Shown: positions 1 to 11,930, counted from the stretch's first letter. The stretch is 64,000 bases of DNA from Hirundichthys speculiger (GCA_018398805.1 JAGFBZ010001970.1:1576001-1640000); one strand, 5' to 3'. The notes: generated by a model not told the origin, from the letters alone. Numbers and translations: made by a program.

Positions 1-195
1 AAGGGTGAGCGGTGCGAGCGTCCCTTGGTTCAGGTTTGATGTGCACTTTGTTTGCTTCCGCTTGTGTGGATGAGTGAGGTGGCGTGCATGTTTGCTGTAG
101 TACATACACTTTCTTTTTCTTTCTAAATCTTTGATTTTTCTCTTTTTTTTCCCTTCTCCATCCTCAAATGCTCCTAACTTCCTTGTATCCCTCAG

Positions 196-324
196 ATTGT
201 CTCTCTTGCTGTGTCCCTCGGGTCTAAAGGCCATCCTGCACCACCGTCTGACCCAGAAGTGATTCAGGTGCCTCCAGCTGGGGAAATTGGAGCCATGCAT
301 CACCCTTCCGTAAACCAACGATAG
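196..324 (+). CDS. candidate 3'-terminal coding exon, unknown gene
   Basis: A long pyrimidine-rich tract (about 108-190) ends in CTCAG, and the sequence right after it is open for 42 codons to a TAG at 322-324. The peptide is proline-rich (it contains GHPAPPSDPEVIQVPPAGE) and has a mixed, protein-like composition. An in-frame TAA lies inside the pyrimidine tract, so the frame begins at the acceptor and not upstream. A GTAAAC at 310 could instead be a donor, giving an internal exon of 38 codons in phase 0. I do not recognise the protein. A 42-codon open stretch is not rare by chance, so this is tentative and rests on the acceptor and composition. Confidence 0.25.
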   Translation: MVSLAVSLGSKGHPAPPSDPEVIQVPPAGEIGAMHHPSVNQR

Positions 325-1380
325 ACAAATTCCATTACAGTTTGTTGCGTGACTCTGGAGAGACGACTGTAAGAGAGCAGAGAGAAAAGGGATCAAAAGA
401 GTGAGAATATTTAAAGAGATGAAGAGAACAAGGGAATATCTTTGATGAAAAATGTCCAGCCAGGGGACAGATGGGATAAAAAGATATTGGCTAGAAAGCA
501 TCACCATTACAATGTATCACTGTCATAACACCAGAACAAGAGCAGCAGCGGGACCATTTGGACCTTTTCAGCCCAGCTCTCCAAGGAACTGTGACAATGG
601 AGCTGCCAGCCACATCTGGAGGTTGAGTTTATTCACTCTGAGTGGAAACCTTTACAGTGCAGAGTGTGGTGGGGTGACAAGGTTTTATGTAATTAGTTTC
701 AGTTGCCTAATCCTGCACATCTCTAACAGGGGGAGCAGATCAGCAAAAGGTCATATGAATGAGGAGAATAATGCTAGTGTTCATGAGGACATTTCATGTT
801 TAAGCAAACAGTGGCTCAGAGGATGAGGAGATAAGCTGGTGAGGGATTGATCCTCTGCCCCCCTTTGTGTCATAGATATCCAGATTTCTGAAAAACGCAA
901 GTCTGGTTTGGTTAGTTTAGCTGTCAGCTGAAGTGTTGTTTGGTTCAACTGTGACATGAGAGCAAAAAGGAAAAAAAAAAAAAAAAGGTGTCACAGAAGA
1001 TTTGTGGATTTAACATTATTTCAGAAGAAGATCCATCTCTTGATTTTAGGTTGATATGAGCACTCTTCACACTTGAAAGCAGAGCAGTTGCTCTCTCCTC
1101 ACTTCACAGCAGCGACCCGTGCTATTACGCATGCACGAGCGGATTGGCTGTCACAACACAGAGCGGCAGAGAAGCACACCAGGTTCCCAGCTGCTGGTTG
1201 CAGTGAATTAATAGGAAATATTTCTGTGGCACAGTTTAGTTCCATGTTATAAATACAGCAGCATTTACCAAGCCCAGAGTCTGACTCCCAGAGCCATCTC
1301 TGAGGCAAGTGTGACAACAAAGAATTCCTTTTATGACAGGAAGGAACATTTATCTTCACTCAGAGAATTAGGAAGCAGCC
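325..1380. other. no feature recognised
   Basis: Unique-looking sequence with an A run near 970-987. The frame open at 452-826 shows no domain, signal or coding bias and looks like chance. Confidence 0.5.
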
Positions 1381-1406
1381 GTGTGTGCGTGTGTGTGTGT
1401 GTGTGT

Positions 1407-1441
<35 letters not shown>
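1381..1441. repeat. (TG)n microsatellite
   Basis: About 30 TG units with one C interruption at 1388 and one GG phase slip near 1407. The two interruptions split it into short perfect tracts. The frame open across it is an artefact of the dinucleotide. Confidence 0.95.
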
Positions 1442-1442
<1 letters not shown>

Positions 1443-3308
1443 GGGATGGGGGTGGGGGGTGTTGTTTCCCAGGACCTGCAGCTGTAGACTGGCTGTTTCC
1501 AGGTGTACTTCAGGCTAAGGGAGCAGTGTTACAGTCTAATGGGGAGAGAAGCACTGAGACTCACAAATCTGCACAGAGGTTGGTGTAATCAGCTGCTCCA
1601 GCAGAACAAAACAGTTTACTGTGAAAAAAATCTAATTACCATTCTTTTAGATGGGTAACAACTGTTAAGCCCATGTTGTTGGAGATGTCTTTCCACGCCA
1701 AACATTTCCTCTTTATGTCACAGAAGGTTTTTAAACATTCAGTAGAGCTTGTACGGCTCAGGAGGGTGAGGCGTTGCCAAAATCAGCTTTCTCCTCCGTT
1801 GTGGTCCGTCAGGTCACTTGCTATTGAACGAGGGATCATCACAGAGCGCTGCACCCAAGATAAATATTTTTTTTAAGTTAAGCCTGAAAGTGTCTTGGTT
1901 CCCAGCTACAGGCAGCCTGCTCTCTTCTCTTACAGGAACGGTCATTATTCTGCTTAAATGGCTTACTTTCACAGCAAGTAAAAAAGATGAGTAAAAAAGT
2001 AAAAAGTAAAAAAGAGATAGATGAACACAGAAATGGCTAGAGAGTGGCAGTATTATGAGGTGGATGTAGACTGAAACTGATCTTTCACCTTCTGAAATGT
2101 GTATTTTCAAACGTGGTCTGGAAAGGGAATATTAAGCTGCAAGTATTCTGATTCAGCTTCTCTTTCCAGACCTGCAGTGGACCTCAGGTTAGATTTTACT
2201 GACACAAACATCAGCAGGCTGACTTCTACCTCTTATTTACTGCCTGAAAGATTGAGAAACAGATGGAGAAGACAGATAAGGCTCGAGATAGTTATGGAGA
2301 CAGCGATATAATGAAAGTTCATGGAGAAAATGCAATAAGACGACAATTAAAGAAAGGAGGAAGCAGCAGCAAGTTTAAAGGAATATTCCAGAGTTAAATC
2401 AACCCTAGGTCTATTTGTAGATGGTAATGAGTTTAAACTTCTGTTAGGGACCAAAATGACATGAATCAAAGCAGTTTCAAGACAGATTGGAATATATATT
2501 TGCAGCGTAATAGCGGTCGTAACGTCAGCCCAGGAGGTTAGGGCCACCTCAGAACAGATTGCTATTTTAAGCCTCTGGCAATATAGTGTGGATAGGATCC
2601 TTACAGAAGAACCCAGGTAATATTAACTTTGTGAGTGTACAGAAAGTATATAAAAAAGGACCTTTAGTGCTTATCGGACTTAGCCTTGAGGTCGTCGCCA
2701 TCTTAATGTCACACCATCTGACTGCTGCTTCTTCATCTACCAGCTCATGCTGGGGAGGGAAAAGAGTCCAGCTCTGTGATTCTTAAAACATCTTCTTTGT
2801 TAAGAAACAAAGCATATACGAAGGCAAGCACCGTTATAGCTGTTAGGTGACTATTATTCATTTCAAATTCTCGTGTCAAGCCAAAGTAAAAAATTAAGCA
2901 AATAACAAATAAACCATCAATAGTGAAATGAAATATAAGAACTCAGTGTGGACATTTTAACCCTGCACACATATTGTTTCACGTGTCCACAAATAATTAC
3001 ACACGCATGCGCAATTAATTGATTTTCCTGGTTCCAGTTTCAAGGGTAAATATTATATTTTAGCCTAACATCAGCAAATATCTTTCCGTTGCCACCCAAC
3101 ATCATCAGTTATAAACGGCGTCTAGGCTTTGGGAAGTAGTTTGGCTGTGCCCAGTCCTGTGAATCCACCCACTCCTCTCAGCAAACTGGAAATAGATGTG
3201 ATAAATTGACATTCCTGTCATGTCTTAGACAAACCCCGGTGGTCAAGTCTCAAAACAAGGAATAAGAAAAACAAAACTGTTGTCAGCATCACGATCTATT
3301 GATCACAT
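1442..3308. other. no feature recognised
   Basis: No terminal repeat, RNA gene or convincing exon seen. A short purine-rich stretch of AAAAAGT-like units lies near 1978-2012. Confidence 0.5.
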
Positions 3309-3338
3309 AACGTTTTGACTCCCCTGTGCCTTCATCAG
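3309..3338 (-). ncRNA. hammerhead-ribozyme-like motif, possible Penelope-like element remnant
   Basis: Read on the minus strand, CTGATGA (3332-3338) is followed by a short GGC-containing arm and then AAAACGT (3309-3315). Fish Penelope-like elements carry hammerhead ribozymes with the order CTGATGA, stem II, GAAAC. Here the GAAA box reads AAAA and stem II pairs poorly, so an intact ribozyme is unlikely. No reverse transcriptase is seen nearby. It may be a short decayed fragment or a chance match. Confidence 0.3.
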
Positions 3339-3705
3339 TGCTGTATGACCCCAACACACCTGCGCCTGTCAGCTGGATGTGCAAAAACGTCACTTCAAAT
3401 TTAATGGAAAAAAAATGCTTGAAAAAAACAGGTTCTAATAAAAAGGTTTTTTTTTTCTAAATGCTGTCAGGATGTTGTCTATTGTTACATGACAACTACA
3501 TAAATGTGAAGCCTTTGGATGAAATAAACAGTTTAGGTTTCTTGCACAGACAACAACCGAGTATGACTTGAAAACATGACCGCATGCACGCGTACGTGCA
3601 TGTTCAGTATGTGTCAGCTGCCACGTTAGTCGGGACAGTTGTTTAAAGAACATTTACAGTGCACCAAGGGTTTAAAAATAAAAAGATAAAATTAAATAAA
3701 TTGAA

Positions 3706-3873
3706 TCAAGCAACCTCAGCGAGCTTGAAGCGAACGACAGGAAAGATACCGATGGTTTGAAAGAAGTCAGAGAGGAAGGTGGAGACACAGACGGAGGAAA
3801 TGAGATGGGCTGGTAGCAGACGACACTGCAGAGGGTTCGCCTGGCAGACCGCCATGAAGGACATCTCCTCTGC
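3706..3873 (-). CDS. candidate 3'-terminal coding exon, unknown gene
   Basis: On the minus strand a TACTAAT branch-point-like word lies about 25 nt before a TTTGTCTCCAG acceptor. After it there are 55 open codons ending in TGA at 3706-3708. Third codon positions are clearly enriched in G and C compared with the AT-rich surroundings, as expected of fish coding sequence. The peptide includes EEMSFMAVCQANPLQCRLLP and a hydrophobic SVCVSTFLSDFFQTIGIF stretch. I do not recognise the family. If real, the earlier exons lie at higher coordinates. No matching donor exon was found, so a processed or lost gene fragment is also possible. Confidence 0.35.
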   Translation of the reverse strand, partial: AEEMSFMAVCQANPLQCRLLPAHLISSVCVSTFLSDFFQTIGIFPVVRFKLAEVA

Positions 3874-4007
3874 CTGGAGACAAAGTGACAGTTTATCTGC
3901 ATTAGTAACAATGTCTTGTGTCTTGCTTGAATGTGTGTCCTATAACGTCGGTGGGCTGATGTCTGTTTATCTGTTGTTGCGGGTCTGTCACTGTGTGTGT
4001 ATGTGAG

Positions 4008-4008
<1 letters not shown>

Positions 4009-4048
<40 letters not shown>
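4009..4048. repeat. (GT)n(GA)n compound microsatellite
   Basis: Five GT units run directly into about 15 AG units. Confidence 0.95.
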
Positions 4049-4050
<2 letters not shown>

Positions 4051-6040
4051 TTTGCTTATCTACTGACAGTGTTCAGCATCTGTAAACAACAGATACCAAA
4101 CATACCATTTGACTGAACTGAGCTAATAAACAGCAAAAGGCGTATTGATGTGTTACAATCCTTCACTCCTCAAAACTTCTCGACCTGCATCATTTTACAT
4201 TTTGTTTTATTCTCTTTTGTGCTCTGCATCTTACACGGGCATGATTGTGCCGTTGAGATTCCCTCAATATAAAAGATATAAGCTTCGTCTCAGCCCTTTA
4301 ACCACTAAGTAATCATAAAGCTGACTTTTAAATGTCTGGTTATGCTCTGTGAGAAAGGAAACCTTCTGTAAGAAACGGCACCTCTGGAAAGTATAAAAAC
4401 TCCTCACTGTTACCCTGCGGTAACTCGATTGACAGTCCACCAGTGGGTTATTGTGAAACACCAATCTTGTCCCCGGACTCTGTCGGGGGAGGAATGATAT
4501 GTCAAAGTGCCGGCGGCTCTGCTTGAGTAAACCTCCAAGGAATGTCTTTATTAACACGTCACGGAGACCAGTAAATGTGGACATGAAGGGCCCAGCTCAG
4601 CAATGTTTGCTTATTCTGGCTGATTATACTTTATGTGGAAGTTGGGGATATGCGTACTCTTATCTGGGGTTACAAACTAACAAACATGAGATGTGAAGTT
4701 ATAAGCTGTCCTGTCCTGACAAGTGCAGCATAAATTAGCTAAAAATCAGGATGTTGCCATTGAGTATGACTGAGTAATTCATTGATTTTAATATCTAATC
4801 ATCTTAGTTAGAGCTGAGATGGTAAGAAATTACACCTAAAATTGAATAAAATGTTGTACGATTGTGAAATGACAGTAAAAAGGTCTAATTCTAATTTATC
4901 AGTCATTAAGTGCAATTAGAGCAGGAGTCAATCATTGTTGCATTAGACCCGAAGGAACGCTAATTATCTCATTTTTATGCTAAATTGTTAATAGTGTAAT
5001 GTAATATGACTGAAGGTTTTTGACACGACATCTCTCTAAATTAATGAGACGTGTGGTAGGACCGGTGCAATGTTTGAGAAGTACCTTTTTACTCTTTCTC
5101 CAACCTGAAAGTTTTGTCTTTTGGGTAAAATACCTGAGGATCTGTGCATCTCGCTCATCTCCTCGCTCAAGGATCTGCTCCAGTAAACTCAAAATAAGCA
5201 ACAGCATTTACACTGAACTGACTGGCTTGCGAGTAAACCTGCAAGCCGTGTCCTCTTGATTTATCCTCTCAAACTTTATTTTCAATGTAACTGAGGCTTC
5301 GCAGATGAACTTGAAGTAACTGAGCTGGCCTGCTGTCAGCAGTGCCGTATGTATTGAATTTGCATTGATTTGCAGTGTATTCATGTGTTGACTCTGCTGG
5401 TGGACAGTTGTTGGGCATAATAACAGCTTCACGTGAGGAGGAGGGCTCGTCTTGTCTATCAGACTGAGGGATAGTGCCTTGCGCACAAAAGAAACCGCGT
5501 TGCAATGTGCGAACAATGACATGCTAAAATTACAAGCTAACACAAAGTCAGAACGGCCTGAATAGAAGCTCAACAAAAAGTGGCAGATTTATTAAAACAA
5601 AAAATTACATTGTTGCAGTCATTGTTCTGATGAAATCACATCAATTGACCTCCTGCTGCTGCTGCTGTCATCATTGCCAGGGACTGGAATAGTGGTCCCG
5701 CTGTTTTATCCTTGCAAAATAATTCTGTGAAACATGCCCGTAAACACTCAACGCCCAAAGGCCCTGTTCACTCGCAGCTTGTAGCTGACTGCCCTCCTCG
5801 CCTCCAGCAATACTACTCTCAACGTGCAGTGGCCCACTTCTGGGTATTCTCTCCATACCTGCCATATGCCTGGGTGCTGGGCCATCTCTGGGCTGTTGTC
5901 TGCTCCCCAGGTGTCTCTTTATGATCTCATTGTCTTTGTAGCTCCATTTCCTCGACTCACTCTGTTTTATATAAATATACAAATGTGACTCAGCAGTTAT
6001 CCGCCTCTTTGCTTTCTCTGTCTTTTATATTCATGTGCAG
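4049..6040. other. no confident feature; some open frames
   Basis: A 106-codon minus-strand frame (4264-4584) and a plus-strand frame (5712-5924) are open. The second has an acceptor-like CCTCGCCTCCAG near 5807. Neither shows a domain or both splice signals, so I treat them as chance. A short CTG run lies at 5653-5667. Confidence 0.45.
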
Positions 6041-6119
6041 GGAACAACAACGGCGCCTCTTCAACATCATTCTTCGTGATTGCATGAACCGCTTTGGAGC
6101 CTGTTTTGGGAATAATTGA
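6041..6119 (+). CDS. candidate 3'-terminal coding exon, unknown gene
   Basis: A pyrimidine-rich stretch and TGTGCAG acceptor end at 6040. One nucleotide completes a split codon, then 25 codons follow to TGA at 6117-6119. The peptide, which includes EQQRRLFNIILRDCMNRF, is rich in charged and hydrophobic residues as in a real protein helix. It is short, other frames after the same acceptor close within 16 codons, and no partner exon was found. It could be a chance frame. Confidence 0.2.
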
Positions 6120-6338
6120 AGAGGGGCTTTTCAGAGGAGATGTTGGCTAGTTTCAGCGCATTGTGCTAATTTGATGCCATGTGGGTGCACACGACTGAGA
6201 TGAACCATCATTACAAACTTTCTATTTAAGGATGAGCTAATGTTCTATATTTTAACAACAAACCCCAGAAAAGGATATGAACCAACAATGGATATACAGA
6301 GTGTTCTACGTATATGTAGCCAAAAGCAGATATAGCTC

Positions 6339-6363
6339 TTTTTTTTTTTTTTTTTTTTTTTTT
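6339..6363. repeat. poly(T) tract, 25 nt
   Basis: Uninterrupted T run. It could be a minus-strand retroposon A-tail, but no SINE body was recognised upstream on that strand. Confidence 0.85.
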
Positions 6364-7853
6364 GAGAGGGAGGGGGTTACAGTAATGTTCATGGTGAGGA
6401 TTTGACCTCACTTGTCAATCCATAGTCATGTAACCAACCAGCAAACCATAATTGACCGAATTAATGCATGTTAATCACAGATAGACTAGGGATTGGATTT
6501 AATGGACTGTGCAGCGGCGTGCAAGACGTGGGACGTAAGAAGCTTATGAGCAGGTTTAAGCTGAGCTCGACAATGAGACATCTGACTTCTTTACAAAACC
6601 TTGAAAGTAATGGCGTGTGCTGTTTGTTCACTCTTTATGTTTTGTTGATTTGTACGAGGCTGATGATCTGGGGGAAGGTGGTTGCAAGGCCCTTCGCTGT
6701 GGGCCTTGAAATGAACATATCCTATATTTAAGCGTGAAGTGATTCATATATCAGATTAATTTGAGACTGAATGCAAAGTCATGATTAATTTTTCTCAGTA
6801 TACTGAAATTTTACTGTTTGCTTGTCAGAATAGAGCAAGTCATTAAAAGGGCAGGTAAACATGCAGAGCTGATGGATTGTTTTCCTCTGCCCTTTGCTGG
6901 CAAGTCAGAAAGTTAATTTCAGACACTGATATGAGTCTAAATAGTGCTTTATTGTAATATATGTTTTGCTTGTTTCTCTCCTCTCCCAAGCCTTGCTTCA
7001 CACCGTGAACACATGCCAACAAAGTTACATCGAGATACTATTTTCACTATGTATTTACACTTTGTGGACATAATTGCATTAATAGGGTCCATTTTTTGAT
7101 TGAGACCTTGAGGAGAGGAGAAGTATGAAAAGTAAAGATACCTTTACCCTACAGCATGGCGAGTTATTACATCAGTATAAGCGCTCACATGTGTCGTAGA
7201 GGTGTGGAGAACCAGTGGCAACAAAAGGCCCACTTCTTTATCTCCCCACATTTTTCAGCAAACAATGGGGCACTTCAACTCACTGCAGAGACAAACTCCA
7301 ACTGCCATAAGATGTATGATCAGTGTCTGTGCCAGGGGATATAACCTCACAGCGCAGAAAGGAGCAGTGGTTTATTGATTTAATAAGGAAAAAAAAAAAG
7401 CAAAATAAATTTTGTACTAAATTTGCTCATAATGAAAATAAAAATAGAGTGAAATTAAGCAGAGTTTTACTTCCAGTCACGGTTCCAGCTCATTTAGACT
7501 TGAATATATCTTGGCTACTCAAATACCTTCATTTCAGTTAAAACTAACACATCATATATTTATAGACGTGTCACATCACATGTTCCCAGTGTTATGGACA
7601 GGCAGCTGTCGGCTTGGTGTGAGAGTACCCTAAGTTGGATAAAAGCTTCTCACCAAGCATGAAACTGTTTAAAATTACAGGGGGAAATGGCTGTTTTTTG
7701 TGTTTTTGGCATTTTCTTTTCCTTTTAAAGAGGTTTAGGAATGAGTATTAATGTCCTCGACATCAGCGAAGCTCTCTTTTTTGGTCTGCAGTCCAAGCAC
7801 TAATGCACATCCCCTTATGAGTAGTCTCAGAGCAGAAGGCTTGCTTGTTACGC
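6364..7853. other. no feature recognised
   Basis: No terminal repeats, tRNA-like promoters or convincing exons seen. Confidence 0.45.
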
Positions 7854-7993
7854 TCTGCTATTCTGGGAAAGATCCCCCGATGATTATTGCATTGGCATTG
7901 TTGTGTCGGTTCAGTATTGTTGCTGTATTTATCAAAACAGGCTTGAAGGCAGTTTGGTGTGATTAGGCTTTTTCTTGGTTAACTAATGACTAT
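7854..7993 (+). repeat. direct duplicate, copy 1; candidate paired regulatory element
   Basis: By hand this 140-bp block aligns to 9466-9604 with about 15 substitutions and one 1-nt gap (about 89% identity), and the similarity stops sharply at both ends. Shared words include TGATTATTGCATTGGCAT (homeodomain/POU-like), a nearby CATTGT or TTGTTG word (SOX-like) in each copy, and GGTTAACTAATGACTAT (HNF1-like). No terminal inverted repeats or target-site duplication are visible. It is either a local duplication of a functional noncoding element or two copies of a short dispersed repeat. Confidence 0.8.
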
Positions 7994-8869
7994 GCTCTGC
8001 AGTCACCGTCTCAGTTGTACTTTATTGCATTAATGAATTGTAGTTGAGGCAACCATGCACACAGTGTGGTAAGTTTATTTAGGTAAACAGATATAGCCAG
8101 GAAGATATGTAATAGTCACATTAATTGTTGTGTGGCTTTAAAAAACAGACGTCATTCCAATGCTTTTTGGACCTTTGCAACGTACACATTCACGACAGAG
8201 CGGATTTTTATTCTTTACATAAATATTAACTGTATCCATGTGGACTAAGACCTCAAAATTGTAGCTTCAGCTGTAGATTGTTCAGTGAGTCTCATGTCAC
8301 CAACAACTTCTGGAAGTGATGGGTAGCAGCCATTCGGTCCATGCCTCGGCTAGTTGGGCCTGAGGCGGCCTGTCTGTTCTGTTCTCAGAGACCTACTGGG
8401 AGGTACTGATGAATATGCCCGAGACATATAGTGCCTCAGTCAGTGTTCTGTGTGTGTTTCACTGTGAGTGTGTTGCTCTTCATGACCATGTCACAGACAG
8501 CAGTGATTGATGTGCTACTCGACTTGCCTGATTAATTACACTGGAGGTCGATGTCACGAAGCAAACTCAGGCAGAATACGTATGTGCACTGGTGGAGACA
8601 CATGTCAACACAGCCGCAGGCTTGACTCACAGAGGGTAAGGACGCAGAGCATGCTGACTCTGCAACTACTTACCAAAGTATGAGCAGAACGTGACGTGTT
8701 CCTTATCACGTGTTGTGTGTTCTGGTGTCTTTTTCTATGTTTATTTTTTTGTTTTTTAAGTGAGAGCTGTCTAACCCTAACCCTACCAAATCGGAAATTC
8801 TGAAATTAAAGAAAAACATGATTTTGTCACTTTGTTCGGGGCTGAATGAAATGATTCATCCTGTGAGAT
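7994..8869. other. no feature recognised
   Basis: Unique-looking. A two-and-a-half-unit CTAACC run near 8772-8785 is too short to be a telomeric array. Confidence 0.45.
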
Positions 8870-9130
8870 GTTCATGTTTGCTGGATACTGTGACATCACA
8901 GACCCAGATCATTGTAAAACACAAGGATTACAGACAGAAGTAAGAGCTTCTGTCATTCTGCATTTGCTGTAACTTAAAAGTGGCTAACCTGATGTTTTAA
9001 TATGAATTTCAAAAAGGATAGGACTATCTCTCTGATCAAACAACAATTTGCAAAGGTTGATTTTGTACTCGATCCGTGTGTTATTTTGACCAAAGCATGT
9101 CACAAACATCCCACTGACACTTCATGAAAC
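8870..9130 (+). repeat. unclassified interspersed repeat, family A copy 1
   Basis: Shares ordered blocks with 16008-16320: TGACATCACAGAC..CAGATC, TGCATTTGCTGTA, and TATTTTGACC followed by CATGTCACAAACAT. I recall this word order from teleost genomes as a medium-copy repeat whose end reads AATATGTCTCCTTTAAG. That end is missing here. Class not determined. Confidence 0.55.
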
Positions 9131-9465
9131 TGTATAAATGTTTGAAAAAATAAAAAGCATGATGTTTGTTTTAAAATTCATCATCGGGGTTGTGATTATC
9201 CCACCCACTCCTGCAGATCTCTCCTCAGTTTGGTTGCTTCCCAGCCACCATCGGCTCCCCTCCTCATCTTCACTGGCAGTCCAGCCATCCTTGTGATGAA
9301 TAGGCTTCAATTACGGGCCTGCCTCGTAGACTGCAATGTGTCATCTGTGCCTAGGTCAGTTTAACATTTATTCGATAAAGATTCAGCATTGAGCAAGAGA
9401 GGAAGGCAGGCTGTTGGGGTGGGGGGAAGAGACAAATGGATCTCAAAGATATCAGGTCATGTTTG

Positions 9466-9604
9466 TCTGCTATCTGGGAAAGAGCCCCCAATGATTATTG
9501 CATTGGCATCATTGTGGCAGTTTAGCATTGCTGCTGTATTTGTCAGAACAGGCTTGAAGGCAGCTCGGTGTGATTAGGTTATTTCTTGGTTAACTAATGA
9601 CTAT
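9466..9604 (+). repeat. direct duplicate, copy 2; candidate paired regulatory element
   Basis: Partner of 7854-7993, same strand, about 1.6 kb downstream. It keeps the TGATTATTGCATTGGCAT and GGTTAACTAATGACTAT cores exactly, while most substitutions fall in the middle between them. That pattern suggests constraint on the cores but does not prove it. Confidence 0.8.
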
Positions 9605-11911
9605 TATTCTTTATGACAGGGCACTCACTCTGTCCTGTGTTTACACGGTACACAGCCTCAGGCTCATTCCAGCATATGAGTTTTTTTTCTTGTCAACCAT
9701 TTATGTAGTGAGAAAAGTGAAGTGTATAATGAGAATTGAGATCCTATTTTGTGTTATTTCTTGCTTTTTAGTAGATATTCTTGAGAAGATACTTCATTTG
9801 TAAACTTTCGTTGTTTGCTTTCCACCTTTTTTTTTCTTTCCAGACCAAGATAAATGTTGTTCTGATGATGGATACACAGCTGATGAGAGGAACGAGGGTT
9901 ACCTGTCTCTGCTTTGGCTTTAAAATGCTCATTACCATCACTCGGTGCGAAGCGAGGCAGGTCACCTTGGGGAGAATTGCTTTTCTGTAACAATTGATTA
10001 AGGACCCACTATGTCTTGTGTCATTTAGAATACGATTAAACCCCATATCAACCAAGCACAAACTGACATTTCAGGAGGAAAAAGTGCTGTCATACATTGA
10101 TGGCGCTGTAAATACTGAGAGAGGGAAGGCCTGAAAGAGGGGCCAGCTACTTTTTACACAGTTTTATGAGGAACTCCATGAGTTCTGGTATCAACTGGGC
10201 ACGCAGCCTGCCTTTGTACTGTAACAGTAAAATGGTGTGATGGAAGAGGCATGCTGTATAAAATGACCTATAGAAATTTGTTGTCTGCAGGAAATCTGAC
10301 CTGGCGAGCTGATTTTCTGGCATGCATGCGCACGTGTGTCTGTAAAGGCCAGATTATTCTCTGTTATGGGCTTGCACTCAGTCAACTGTAGGCTCCAGGG
10401 ACATGTCGTTATCATTACATAAAGCTTTACACATGTATAGAAGATCGGCATGGAGGGAATGAAGGCATGCAGCACTTACACAATATAAATCAAGTCCACA
10501 TTAAAGCCTTTAGCTTTAGGAATCACTGGGTCTGCAAATGTTCACAAAAGCATAACCTCCCAGACTTTTCTGTGCTGTTGGATGTGCCAGTTGTAACACC
10601 TGTATAACTTTGAGTGTGTGTGTGTGTGACTGAGTTCCTGACAAGTAATATCATTAGATGAGGAACTTGGTAGATTGTTTCCTGCCAAGGTATGAATGAT
10701 GTCTGATCTTTATAGAACCTATGAAGAGGGATGACGAGGGAAGGACGGGGACAAGAGGTGGATGATGGCCAGGTAGTACAGAGGAGAGATGAGAAATAGA
10801 GGAAGCACTGCTTGGAATTCAAAAGAGAAAAGAGAGATGAAAGGACAATTGGGGAACTCCAGGAGTGAACAAACCGAGGATCTTGGGGAATGGGAGCACT
10901 GACTGTCTTATTTTCTGACTGGGTTTTAGTCAGTAACATTACCTCTCAATAGGAGATGTTATGGAGGGTTTGCAACATCCGTTCTGGTTGATACTGTATC
11001 TGTATTCGGGAAATCTGTAGTTATTATTCTACTGCAAATGTCTGTATATGTGCATATGCACACTTCAAACAGATTGTAACCTGAGTTCGCCTCGGCCATC
11101 TGTTCTTTGCCCGTTCCACTTGCGTCTCAGCTTGGCTTGTTTTTGGTTCCATGTCAACCCTGCAGGCAGTCATTTAAAGACATGCATCCATGTGCTCCTG
11201 GCTCACCTCTGTTGGATCGTTTCAGGGTGGCTCAGCTTTGTAAGTGAACTGACCTGTGAGCCCCCCTTTGTGTGGGCGTATTTCCCAGAATTCCAGGTCT
11301 GGAGGCAGTCTTCACCGGGTGGTTCATTATGAGAAAGGAAGATGGATTTTCAGAAGTAACATCCCTTCTGGCTTTTCTTCATACACTTTCCTTGGCAGAT
11401 ACATTTGTGTATAGCTGTAGTGTTTGTTTGTTCTCCTCCTCTCTTTTTATTATATGGTTTCTTTTCAAATGAATGAAACTGGGGTTGTGCTGAAAACAAA
11501 CGTAGAGCTTTAATTGAGGGCTGTGCTTCTTAGATACAATTCACCCCATTTCAACTGGATTATTCATCAACTCCAAGGTCTGTGGTAATTATCTGAAGTT
11601 CAGCAAACATTTAATCACACGGCTGGTGTTGCTTGTGTAGAAAAAAAAATAGCTGAGGACAAATCTTGGGGTAACATTGGAAAGCCTTTGTCAAATACGT
11701 TGTACCTGTATGATAAATATTTAAAAAAAGTATCAGTGAATCAGTAGACTGTGGAAGTGATGGTCATCCTAGTCAAGAGACTGGACGATCAGTGTTTATA
11801 TTTGGCTACAGGAACTGATAGCTATCAATTTCAGATGTATTTTACACTGTTAAACTCAATGTATGCTCAAGAGAATTCACGTTTCCTGTTCAAGGACATT
11901 AAACCGTTTCC
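9605..11911. other. no confident feature
   Basis: A strong acceptor (pyrimidine run then TTTCCAG) ends at 9843 and is followed by two open frames of 25 and 49 codons; see findings. A short (TG)n lies at 10614-10628. Confidence 0.4.
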
Positions 11912-11930
11912 TTTTTTTTTTTTTTTTTTT
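11912..11930. repeat. poly(T) tract
   Basis: 19-nt T run, no recognisable retroposon body next to it. Confidence 0.8.

Noticed and set aside
4264..4584. 106-codon minus-strand frame
   Set aside because: Mixed codon usage without third-position bias, no recognisable domain, and no acceptor or promoter.
8772..8785. Telomere-like CTAACCCTAACCC
   Set aside because: Only about two and a half units; too short for an interstitial telomeric array.
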